Assembly (NCBI GenBank): GCA_012837935.1
Contig: DUQG01000038.1
Span: 1-64,000, forward strand
Direction of reading: 5' to 3'
From: Bacteroidales bacterium
GTDB taxonomy: Bacteria; Bacteroidota; Bacteroidia; Bacteroidales; Paludibacteraceae
Length of the DNA: 64,000 bases
Positions 17,430 through 24,883 of the stretch are shown here, piece by piece. Below the pieces are notes generated by a model. That model saw only the letters and a list, made by a program, of their open reading frames with translations, was not told where the DNA came from and did no database searches. Made by a program: the position numbers and the translations under genes. How positions within the stretch are numbered: the first letter of the stretch is position 1; each line of letters opens with the position of its first letter.

Positions 17430-19091
17430 TTATAAAATTTCTATCCCTTGTTCGGCACATATTTCTAACGCCATTTCTCGCAATCGGAATTTCTGAATTT
17501 TTCCACTTCCGGTCAGCGGGAACTCTTTTACAAAAAAGACATAACGTGGAATTTTGTATTTGGCAATATGTCCTTTACAAAAATCACGCACTTCTTCGCG
17601 TGTAAGTTCTGCACCCTCTCTTAGAATAATAAATGCTCCCACATCTTCACCATAACGCTTAGAAGCTACTGCTACTACTTGTACGTCCTGAATTTCAGGC
17701 ATTTTGTACAAGTAATCCTCCACCTCTTTCGGCGAGATATTTTCTCCGCCTCGAATAATCATATCTTTGATTCGTCCGGTGATACGATAGTTTCCGTTTT
17801 CATCTTTCACACCCAAATCTCCCGAGTGCATAAATCCGTTCGCATCAATCACTTCTGCAGTAGCTTCCGGGTTTTTGTAGTAACCTTTCATCACATTGTA
17901 TCCGCGACAGCAAATCTCACCTTCAACACCCACAGGACATTCCTCTCCGGTTTCAGGATCAAGCACTTTTACTTCCGTAAATTCAAACTCTCGTCCTACC
18001 GTTGAACAACGTACTTCAAAGCTATCATCCACACGTGTCTGTGTCATTCCGGGTGATGTTTCGGTCATACCGTAAACGCTCGTTACGTCCATAAACATTT
18101 TTTCATTTACCTGTTTCATCAACTCAACCGGACAAAGCGCACCCGCCATAATTCCTGTTCTCAACGAACTCATATCAAACATATCGAACATCGGGTGATT
18201 CAGTTCGGCAATAAACATAGTTGGAACACCGTGCAGCACCGTGCAACGCTCTTTATGAATAGAAGCCAAAGTTATCAGCGGATCAAAACGCTCCACCATC
18301 ACCTGCGTACTTCCATGCGTAAGACAGCACATAGTAGCCAACACCACACCAAAGCAATGAAACAACGGCACGCAAATACAACATTTATCATCTGAAGTAA
18401 AGTGCATATGCACGCCTGTAAGGAAACCATTGTTTACAATATTATGGTGCGTAAGCATTACACCTTTTGGAAAACCGGTAGTTCCTGATGTATATTGCAT
18501 ATTTACCACATCATGGCAGTCAGAAAGATTTCTGTGATGTAAAAAATCCTTATCATCCACATTCTTACCAAGCAGTAAAATTTCCGCCGTATTATACATT
18601 CCTCGATATTTTTCCTGTCCGATATACACTACATTTTTCAATTCGGGGAAACGCTTGCTTTTAAAAGTTCCACGTTTGGTGGTTTTAAGTTCAGGCACCA
18701 ACTCGTAAATAATTTCGGTATAATCATTACCGGGTGTGCCATCAGTCAAACAAAGCGTGTGCATATCTGAGTTTTCAAGGATAAAAGCCAGCTCTTCGGT
18801 GCGGTAGTTGGTGTTTACCATTACAGCAATGGCGCCGATTTTGGCGGTAGCATATAAAAAAGTCAACCAATCCGGCACATTTTGCGCCCAGATTCCCACT
18901 TTCGATTCACGCGTTACACCTATGGCTATCAATCCCTTAGCCATATTATTTACCCGCTCATTGAAAGTCTTCCATGTAAAACGCAAATCACGGTCGGAAT
19001 AAACGATATATTCTTTGTCAGGCGTTTTTTCTGCCCAATATTCCAGCCAATCACTGACTGTCCAATCTGAAAGTTCTATTTTTTTGTTCAT
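17430..19091 (-). CDS. AMP-forming acyl-CoA synthetase (FadD-like)
   Basis: 553 residues of the ANL adenylate-forming family. The AMP-binding motif is [17 protein letters not shown], followed by [29 protein letters not shown] and a C-terminal lysine motif in [10 protein letters not shown]. It activates a fatty or other organic acid to its acyl-CoA via an acyl-adenylate. Acyl length cannot be read; the closest look is to medium/long-chain fatty acid ligases. It lies 111 nt after an XRE-cupin regulator gene on the same strand, a common Bacteroidales pairing that suggests local control. Confidence 0.88.
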   Translation of the reverse strand: MNKKIELSDWTVSDWLEYWAEKTPDKEYIVYSDRDLRFTWKTFNERVNNMAKGLIAIGVTRESKVGIWAQNVPDWLTFLYATAKIGAIAVMVNTNYRTEELAFILENSDMHTLCLTDGTPGNDYTEIIYELVPELKTTKRGTFKSKRFPELKNVVYIGQEKYRGMYNTAEILLLGKNVDDKDFLHHRNLSDCHDVVNMQYTSGTTGFPKGVMLTHHNIVNNGFLTGVHMHFTSDDKCCICVPLFHCFGVVLATMCCLTHGSTQVMVERFDPLITLASIHKERCTVLHGVPTMFIAELNHPMFDMFDMSSLRTGIMAGALCPVELMKQVNEKMFMDVTSVYGMTETSPGMTQTRVDDSFEVRCSTVGREFEFTEVKVLDPETGEECPVGVEGEICCRGYNVMKGYYKNPEATAEVIDANGFMHSGDLGVKDENGNYRITGRIKDMIIRGGENISPKEVEDYLYKMPEIQDVQVVAVASKRYGEDVGAFIILREGAELTREEVRDFCKGHIAKYKIPRYVFFVKEFPLTGSGKIQKFRLREMALEICAEQGIEIL

Positions 19092-19202
19092 TATTACTAA
19101 ACAGACATTTAAATTGTACTAATAAGTGGCAAGTAAAATAAGCTAAAATACACACTAAGCCACTCGTTACTTACCTCTTGCCTCTTACTCCTTGCCTCTT
19201 TT
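19092..19202 (-). repeat. degenerate GAGGCAAG spacer
   Basis: On the minus strand the spacer after the regulator gene contains imperfect repeats of AGAGGCAAG/GAGGTAAG (19160-19200). No hairpin or promoter is clear. Confidence 0.3.
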
Positions 19203-19793
19203 TTAGAATGGGGAATAAACAACTGCCAAAATCTGAGCGGGCTCACTTGTAGCAGCAGTTATCAGGTGGTCAACAATCGAATCATAATATATACTGTCAC
19301 CTTTATTTAACAAATGAGTTTCAGCACCGTAATTCACTTTGATTGAACCGTTCATTACATAAATAAATTCTTCGCCCTCGTGAGAAGATGGCACTTTCTC
19401 GCCGTTTTTTCCGGGAACAATATCAATTAAAAACGGCTCCATTGCTCTACCTGCCTTGCGAGCAGCCAATGAATAAAAATCCATATGCGAATTGTCCGTG
19501 GATAATTGGCTGGTAAACGTAGCAGCTTTTTGATTATCAGTGCCTCTATTAATCACAGGACCAAAATATTCACTGTCATCCAAAAATGTTCCCAAGCGAA
19601 CACCCAGTGCGCGTGAAATTTTGATAAGTGATGCTAACGATGGAATTTTATCGCTCGAATAAATAAGATTAATCTGCTCTTCGGTTAGCCCTGAACTTTC
19701 AGCAAGTTCGCTGATTGAAATACCCCTGTCTGTACAAAGTGTTTTGATTTTTTTTGTTACCGGATTCATTTTATAAATTAATTTTGAAGTCAT
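19203..19793 (-). CDS. XRE-family regulator with C-terminal cupin
   Basis: About 196 residues from the ATG at 19793 (or 188 from 19769). The promoter at 19812-19843 lies inside the longer open frame that begins at 19838, so that start cannot be used. The N-terminus is a lambda-repressor-type helix-turn-helix (ISISELAESSGLTEEQINLI, then SLASLIKISRALGV). The C-terminal half is a cupin barrel with SSHEGEEFIYVMNGSIKVNYG and LLNKGDSIYYDSIVDH. Such proteins sense a small ligand in the cupin. The adjacent downstream acyl-CoA synthetase is the likely target. Confidence 0.85.
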   Translation of the reverse strand: MTSKLIYKMNPVTKKIKTLCTDRGISISELAESSGLTEEQINLIYSSDKIPSLASLIKISRALGVRLGTFLDDSEYFGPVINRGTDNQKAATFTSQLSTDNSHMDFYSLAARKAGRAMEPFLIDIVPGKNGEKVPSSHEGEEFIYVMNGSIKVNYGAETHLLNKGDSIYYDSIVDHLITAATSEPAQILAVVYSPF

Positions 19794-19811
19794 TTTTAAA
19801 AATTCAAGTTG

Positions 19812-19843
19812 CAAAAGTATAAAACTTTCACAGAACAAGCAAA
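19812..19843 (-). promoter_or_regulatory. promoter of XRE-cupin gene
   Basis: Minus strand TTTG (19843-19840), 20 nt, TACTTTTG (19819-19812): full consensus. The predicted start of transcription near 19805 decides the choice of the ATG at 19793 or 19769. Confidence 0.7.
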
Positions 19844-19902
19844 TATAATTTCAAAATGGTTAAAATTTCAGTTGTTTTATTTTAATTTGATGAAATTTTG
19901 CA

Positions 19903-19928
19903 AGGACTCTCGGTTTCCCAACCGAGAG
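19903..19928 (+). repeat. REP-like hairpin with AGGA foot
   Basis: AGGA, then CTCTCGGTT-TCCC-AACCGAGAG. Same design as 8046-8070 with compensating changes in the stem (C/G to T/A, T/A to C/G). Confidence 0.6.
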
Positions 19929-19985
19929 AGAAACATCCAAAAAAGAAATTTTCCTGCACCCTTTCTCAAATTCCTTCAAAAATCT

Positions 19986-19993
19986 TATATTTG
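19986..19993 (+). promoter_or_regulatory. -7 box of fucosidase promoter
   Basis: TATATTTG (TAnnTTTG) 80 nt before the GH29 ATG; no clear -33 element. Confidence 0.4.
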
Positions 19994-20073
19994 CATTTTT
20001 ACTCATTTACATATTTATATATTATCTCTTTATTTCCTTATTTTTGTAAATCTGTAACTTTAAATAAATAATC

Positions 20074-22182
20074 ATGAAACTACGCCTAATCATTCTTCTG
20101 CTTTGTGCAGTAAATCTTCTTTCAGCACAGCAAAAACCTACTCAAAAGTGGCTTGACCAAAAGTATTCCATGTTTATTCACTTCGGATTGTACTCGGCTT
20201 ATGGCGGTGTATATAACGGCAAACGAGTGGAAAAAGGATATAGCGAGCAAATTCAATCTTTCGCCGGAATTTTCAGTGATTGGTACGGCAATACGGCAAA
20301 AGAATTCAATCCAACTAAGTGGAATGCTGATGAAATTGTAGCACTTGCCAAACAAGCCAGAATGCGTTCTATTGTTATCACTTCCAAGCACCACGACGGG
20401 TTTTGTATGTATCACTCGAAATATACAAAATATAATATTGTAGATGCAACACCTTACAAGCGGGATTTGATGAAAGAACTGGCGGATGCTTGTAAGCGTG
20501 GCGGTGTGGATTTTGCGGTTTATTATTCGTTAATCGACTGGAATTTTCCGCAGGCTTATCCTATTTCCAGCCACAATGCAGACCCAATTACACCCGAACA
20601 TCACGAGTTCAACAAAAAACAGGTAGAAGAAATTATGACCAATTACGGACTAATTTCTGAAATTTGGTTTGATATGGGTTCACTTACTGCCGAGCAAAGC
20701 AAAGAACTTTACGAAATAGTCAATCGCTTGCAACCGCAGTGTATGATTAGCGGAAGATTAGGAAACAATCAGGTGGACTTCAGCGTGATGGCTGACAACG
20801 AGTATCCCGATTATCAGATGGTTACACCTTGGCAAACGGCTGCTTCCATGTTTAATGAAACTTGGGGATACCGTTCGTGGCAAGAACGCGGCGAAGTGAA
20901 CGTAAAGGCTGCCGAAAAACTAAAAAGCTTGGCTCAGGTGATTGGACACGGTGGAAATTATCTATTAAATATAGGCCCAAAAGGAGATGGCTCTGTGGTG
21001 GATTTCGAGCGGGAGGTGTTGGTGAAAATGGGTAAATGGATTAATAGAAACCAAGAAGCAATCTACGCTACCCAAGGCAATCCACTACCGGAAAGCAATC
21101 AATTTTGTGAAATTACCACGAAAGACAATGCGCTTTACCTGCATATGTGCTACCCAAGCAAAGAAATTGAGCTAAAAAACATTTCAGGCACTATCGACAA
21201 TCTGACGATATTAAGCAACGGAAAGCCTGTGAGCTACAAACAAAACAAGCGAAACAACAGCATCACAGTCTATTACGACACGAATAACTGGACTGACGAT
21301 GAGTTCTTTCCCGTATTAAAACTTCAATTTAAAGGTCAATACACCATTCATCCAAAGAATATTGTAAGTAGCTCAAAAGATAATTTAACACCCGAAAATG
21401 CAACGGCAGGTTTTGGACACTCATCACTTGATTATTATTGCGGTTACAAAAGCTTGGTAAGTTACACATGGAATTTCCTTTCTCGTAAAAAAGATTTTAC
21501 ACCGACCATTTTCTTTACTGAGAATAATATTGGTAAAAACTTGACACTTACAACAGATGAAGGAAGCCAAAATATCACTCTCACGCCCACGTCCAGCAAA
21601 GTAGTAAAACCTGCACCCGAAACACTGAAATGGGGAAGTATTTACACCAAATCGGGTAAAGGTGTTTTTGGAACTTTGGAAGAAGAGGGACAGGAAGTCG
21701 TTGATTTGAATGATAATACAGGAAAAGAAAAATGGGAAAAAGTGAAAGATTTCCGCTATGGCGAAAAACTGGAAATGGACTTAAAACGCAGTGGTAGTGT
21801 GCTTTTCTTGCAAGAAATTGAAAGCACTATCAATCAAAGCATTGCTGTGGAAGTTGGCGGTGGAAACGGCGTTTACATCTTGCTCAACGGAAAATATATT
21901 ACCGCTCACTGTTTACCCGAAAAACCGGAATATCAAAAGGAAATTGTAATTTTATCACTTAAAAAAGGGAAAAACCAACTGCTTATCAAATACTTTAACC
22001 GATTTGCTGATAAGCTGAATTACAGTCTAAAACCGCTTGATGAATGGACAATTTACGAAATGAAGTTATCGCCTTTCAAACTTGACAGCGGGCACAAACA
22101 TTCCTTTAGCATAAAAGAACAAAATCCTGACTCGAAGGTTTCGCCATTGCGAATGAATAATATAGAGATTGTTTGGAAGTAA
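20074..22182 (+). CDS. secreted alpha-L-fucosidase (GH29)
   Basis: 702 residues with a signal peptide (LRLIILLLCAVNLLSAQQ, residues 3-20). The GH29 catalytic TIM barrel spans about 20-340: FIHFGLYSAYGG, TSKHHDGF (105-110 region), VYYSLIDWNFP and EIWFDMGS, where D200 is the expected nucleophile. The later GNYLLNIGPKGDGSV closes the barrel. The C-terminal half (about 340-702) is beta-rich accessory material. It would release fucose from host or plant glycans outside the cytoplasm. It stands alone; no SusC/SusD pair is adjacent, though a TonB-linked barrel gene lies 2.7 kb downstream. Confidence 0.93.
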   Translation: MKLRLIILLLCAVNLLSAQQKPTQKWLDQKYSMFIHFGLYSAYGGVYNGKRVEKGYSEQIQSFAGIFSDWYGNTAKEFNPTKWNADEIVALAKQARMRSIVITSKHHDGFCMYHSKYTKYNIVDATPYKRDLMKELADACKRGGVDFAVYYSLIDWNFPQAYPISSHNADPITPEHHEFNKKQVEEIMTNYGLISEIWFDMGSLTAEQSKELYEIVNRLQPQCMISGRLGNNQVDFSVMADNEYPDYQMVTPWQTAASMFNETWGYRSWQERGEVNVKAAEKLKSLAQVIGHGGNYLLNIGPKGDGSVVDFEREVLVKMGKWINRNQEAIYATQGNPLPESNQFCEITTKDNALYLHMCYPSKEIELKNISGTIDNLTILSNGKPVSYKQNKRNNSITVYYDTNNWTDDEFFPVLKLQFKGQYTIHPKNIVSSSKDNLTPENATAGFGHSSLDYYCGYKSLVSYTWNFLSRKKDFTPTIFFTENNIGKNLTLTTDEGSQNITLTPTSSKVVKPAPETLKWGSIYTKSGKGVFGTLEEEGQEVVDLNDNTGKEKWEKVKDFRYGEKLEMDLKRSGSVLFLQEIESTINQSIAVEVGGGNGVYILLNGKYITAHCLPEKPEYQKEIVILSLKKGKNQLLIKYFNRFADKLNYSLKPLDEWTIYEMKLSPFKLDSGHKHSFSIKEQNPDSKVSPLRMNNIEIVWK

Positions 22183-22215
22183 AATCAGAATAAAAAAGGT
22201 AGGATTTTACTAAAC

Positions 22216-22499
22216 AACGTCAGTTCGAAATAAGAAATCAAAAGCGATATAGCGTAAGATGTTGATTGTTAAGCTAATAGGGTTTTGTTTTGCGTTTTAT
22301 TCGATTTATACTAAGGTTGCCTGCCGCAGGCAGGGTTGCTTTTATAAATAAGGTTTCATTTTCTTTAAAACCTTATTTTCCCAAATAATAACCCTGCCCG
22401 AAGCAGGCGGGCTTAGTAGAATTATGATAACCCTTTACCTCCAACCTCATTAACTTTATTTTCAAGTATATAACGTTTTGTTTATATCGAACTCACGTT
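22216..22499. mobile_element. MITE-like element with 19-bp terminal inverted repeats
   Basis: Left end AACGTCAGTTCGAAATAAG (22216-22234) is matched by the reverse complement of 22481-22499 at 16 of 19 positions. The right end falls exactly where homology to the downstream barrel gene begins (about 22500). No transposase is encoded in the 284 bp. It contains a 106-bp palindrome (22311-22416). A target duplication is not certain (ATTTTA occurs at 22204-22209 and 22500-22505 but is offset from the left end). Confidence 0.55.
22311..22416. repeat. 106-bp palindromic unit inside the MITE-like element
   Basis: CTAAG...CTTAG ends enclose arms that read GCCTGC and GGCAGGGTT in both directions, and an inner inverted repeat AATAAGGTTT/AAACCTTATT (22347-22376). 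Confidence 0.6.
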
Positions 22500-22616
22500 A
22501 TTTTAAAAGCTTATCGTTATACCCGTACTTTCTCAATCTCATTCGTCTATCAATTTGGCAGTTATAAGGAAAGACAACGAAAAGCTGTTGATACATCCCG
22601 TTTTGGAACAAAGTAA
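22500..22616 (+). pseudogene. 3'-end fragment of a duplicated outer-membrane barrel gene
   Basis: The frame from 22503 to the TAA at 22614-22616 encodes LKAYRYTRTFSISFVYQFG and continues to a SRFGTK end. It matches the last 37 residues of the barrel protein encoded at 24884-27508 almost residue for residue (31-32 identical of 36 after K). The rest of the gene is missing, cut off by the MITE-like element. It is a relic of a second copy of this locus. Confidence 0.85.
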
Positions 22617-22623
22617 ACATCAT

Positions 22624-22654
22624 AACCTAACAGGTTTTTAAAACCTGTTAGGTT
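22624..22654. repeat. CCTAACAGG hairpin repeat, copy 2
   Basis: Perfect 14-bp stem AACCTAACAGGTTT / AAACCTGTTAGGTT with loop TTA. It lies in a roughly 115-bp stretch (22617-22731) that is absent at the same place after the intact barrel gene. Confidence 0.75.
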
Positions 22655-22768
22655 TAGAAATGTTTACAAAAAAGTTTATGAACAATACCGTCCGCGAGTT
22701 ATCGGGAGAAACGGCAAATTTAAAGTATAAGCAATTCTGAATAAATAACTGTAACATTTTGTTACCTA

Positions 22769-22796
22769 TCCGTCTGCTATGTAAATAGTAGACGGA
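22769..22796 (+). terminator. relic terminator after the barrel fragment
   Basis: CCGTCTGCTAT/ATAGTAGACGG stem with a GTAA loop. The preceding 22732-22768 and this hairpin repeat the sequence after the intact barrel gene (27514-27581). Confidence 0.75.
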
Positions 22797-22816
22797 TTTC
22801 TAAAAACATCATCAAA

Positions 22817-22855
22817 ATGAAAACTCTAAAAAACACCATTATAACAGCCCTATAA
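22817..22855 (+). other. 12-codon relic or leader like the barrel gene's 5' end
   Basis: ATG to TAA encodes MKTLKNTIITAL. It copies the first 12 codons of the barrel gene at 24884 (MKTLKNIIITVL) with a few changes. It ends 1 nt before the sigma-factor ATG. It may be a relic, or a coupled leader peptide. Confidence 0.6.
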
Positions 22856-22856
22856 A

Positions 22857-23453
22857 ATGACGACAGAAAATCTATTTCGGTTAATTGCCGAAGACAATAA
22901 AGACGCTTTTAACACGCTTTTCAGAGAGTGGTATGAGCGATTGTGTCGTTTTGCAAGGCATTATTTGGAAAACAAGGAAGATGTAGAAGAAGTAGTGTCC
23001 GATGTATTTGTAGCACTTTGGCACAGCAGAACTTCACTTGCTGATGTTGCAAAAGCTGATACTTATCTTTTTGTAGCCGTGAAAAATCGCTGTTATAATT
23101 TGTATCGTAAAACTGTTCCAATGAAAATAACTATCGAAGAATAAGCAGAAATCCAAACTTCCGACGAAACACCCGAACAAAATTTGGAAAGAGCAGAACT
23201 TTACGCCAAATTGGATGAATCGGTCAATGCACTTCCCGAACAATGCCGCATTATCTTTCAAATGACGAAAGAAGACGGCTTAACTGCCAAACAAACCGCT
23301 GAAATTCTAAACATTTCCGTTCGCACAGTGGAAAGCCAAATCTACAAAGCGATAAAAACGCTGGAAAAAGAGATTACTTCCTACTTAGGCTACTCACCCC
23401 GAAATATCAAAAATCCGAAACTGCGAAAAGAGATGTTAAGTCTGTTTTTGTAA
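22857..23453 (+). pseudogene. ECF sigma-70 factor gene with in-frame stop
   Basis: A single reading frame codes for a 198-residue ECF sigma factor of the Bacteroidetes FecI type, but a TAA stands at 23142-23144. Before it lies region sigma-2 (FRLIAEDNKDAFNTLFREWY, NKEDVEEVVSDVFVALW, FVAVKNRCYNLYRK). After it, in the same frame, lie the linker and region sigma-4 (LPEQCRIIFQMTKEDGLTAK, AEILNISVRTVESQIYKAI). A single base change from GAA, CAA or AAA would explain the stop. The gene would activate the fecR/barrel genes that follow. It is either dead, read through, or made as two pieces (a TTG lies at 23184). Confidence 0.85.
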
Positions 23454-23468
23454 GGAGATTTTGACTTT

Positions 23469-23657
23469 TGTGGAATGTATTCCGCAAAAAGAATTAAAAC
23501 TTTTAACAGATATGTCGCAGCTACGCAGCTCACATTTTATGTTGGTAACAATTTCTACCATAATATCGCAGCTACGCTGCTTAAAAGCCACGTAGTAGCG
23601 ACATTATGGTAGCATTAAAATTCATTCATTCCACAGAAAGCTGCGTAGCTGCGACAT
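23469..23657. repeat. nested inverted repeats between sigma gene and fecR
   Basis: TGTGGAATG (23469-23477) mirrors CATTCCACA (23627-23635). ATGTCGCAGCTACGCAGCT (23512-23530) mirrors 23639-23657 perfectly. A third hairpin, GCAGC-TAC-GCTGC with flanking arms, lies at about 23560-23607. The 23454-23853 spacer is otherwise gene-free; its last 60 nt are degenerate AACTA/AACCAATTAAC repeats. Confidence 0.65.
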
Positions 23658-23853
23658 TATTCTATTCAAATAAAATCAATTTCTCACAAAAATTTTCTTC
23701 TTACCAAGTAAGTACTTCCCCAAACTTCCGTGTCCTTATAGATAGAAGCCACAAATTGAAAATATCAAAACAATTTTGACCCTACCTGCCACAGGCAAGC
23801 AATCAACTACTTAACTATTTAACCAATTAACAACTCAACCAATTAACTACACA

Positions 23854-24861
23854 ATGAATAAATCAATATTTCTCAACCTGCTTGCGAAACATTCGGCAGG
23901 AACGCTTACGGAAAAAGAAAAAATCCGTTTGGAAAAGGCGATAGATGAAAATCCGTACTACCGGAGTATTTATACTGAATTTCAGTATTATATATCTCAA
24001 AAATCGACGGTGGAAATGGACGTGGAAGCCAAACTCGAAGAAATCTGGTTAAAAATTGAAAGTGAAATGCCTGTTCCGGAAATCAGTATTGCGCCTAAAC
24101 GCATCGTGCCGATGTGGATGAAAGTGGCGTCGGTGGTGCTGGTGCTGATTGGTGCAGGATTTTTTCTAAGACAATACACTCAAAGTAAGCCCGAACTTTA
24201 CACACAAAGCATTTCCACGGCAGACGAAAAACTCTTTTTAACGCTTGACGACGGTACGCAAGTTTGGCTTAACGAACATTCTACCTTAGAATACAACGAG
24301 AATTTCGGTTCGGAAAAAAGAGAGCTGCGACTTACCGGCGAAGCTTTTTTTGATGTGGCGCATAACGCTCAAATCCCTTTCCGTGTCCATTCGCAAACCG
24401 TGGATGTAACGGTAAAAGGAACAGCTTTCAACGTGAACGCCAAAGAAAAAGACAAAGTAGAAGTGGCTTTACTTCGCGGATTGGTGGCTGTAACATCCAA
24501 ACAACTGAAAAACAAAGAAATTCTACTGCATCCCAACCAACGTCTGACTATGCAGAACGGCGAAAAATTGGCTTTGGACACGATAATAAAACCACAAATT
24601 GCCGAAAATGCGGATACCATTCCGAAAGATGTAAAATGGACCAACTCACAGCTAAACTTTAACCGTGAAAAATTGGTAAACCTTGCCAAACTGATGGAAA
24701 ACCGCTACGGTGTGCAAATTACCATAACCAACGAAAAACTAAAATCTCAACGCTTTACAGGTTCCATTACCGACGAAAGTCTGGCAGAAATGCTGGAAGC
24801 ACTGCGACTTTCCTATCCGTTTGAATACGAGATTAGCAATAAAAAAGTAATAATTAGATAG
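23854..24861 (+). CDS. FecR-family anti-sigma factor
   Basis: 335 residues. A cytoplasmic N-terminal part (1-87) should bind the sigma factor, one transmembrane helix lies at about 88-105 (VASVVLVLIGAGFFL), then the periplasmic FecR domain (LFLTLDDGTQVWLNEHSTL, GEAFFDVAHNAQIPFRVHS, VKGTAFNVNAKE) and a C-terminal DUF4974-type domain (VQITITNEKLKSQRFTGSI). It relays a signal from the outer-membrane protein to the sigma factor. It is intact although the sigma gene upstream is interrupted. The barrel gene starts 22 nt downstream. Confidence 0.92.
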   Translation: MNKSIFLNLLAKHSAGTLTEKEKIRLEKAIDENPYYRSIYTEFQYYISQKSTVEMDVEAKLEEIWLKIESEMPVPEISIAPKRIVPMWMKVASVVLVLIGAGFFLRQYTQSKPELYTQSISTADEKLFLTLDDGTQVWLNEHSTLEYNENFGSEKRELRLTGEAFFDVAHNAQIPFRVHSQTVDVTVKGTAFNVNAKEKDKVEVALLRGLVAVTSKQLKNKEILLHPNQRLTMQNGEKLALDTIIKPQIAENADTIPKDVKWTNSQLNFNREKLVNLAKLMENRYGVQITITNEKLKSQRFTGSITDESLAEMLEALRLSYPFEYEISNKKVIIR

Positions 24862-24883
24862 AACAAAGATAAAAGACACAAAA

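Noticed and set aside
22817-22855. Short gene or toxin-like peptide before the sigma factor
   Set aside because: Its 12 codons copy the 5' end of the barrel gene at 24884, so it is better seen as a relic; a leader-peptide role is only possible.
23469-23657. CRISPR array
   Set aside because: The repeats are inverted and nested, not evenly spaced direct repeats with unique spacers; no cas genes occur in the window.
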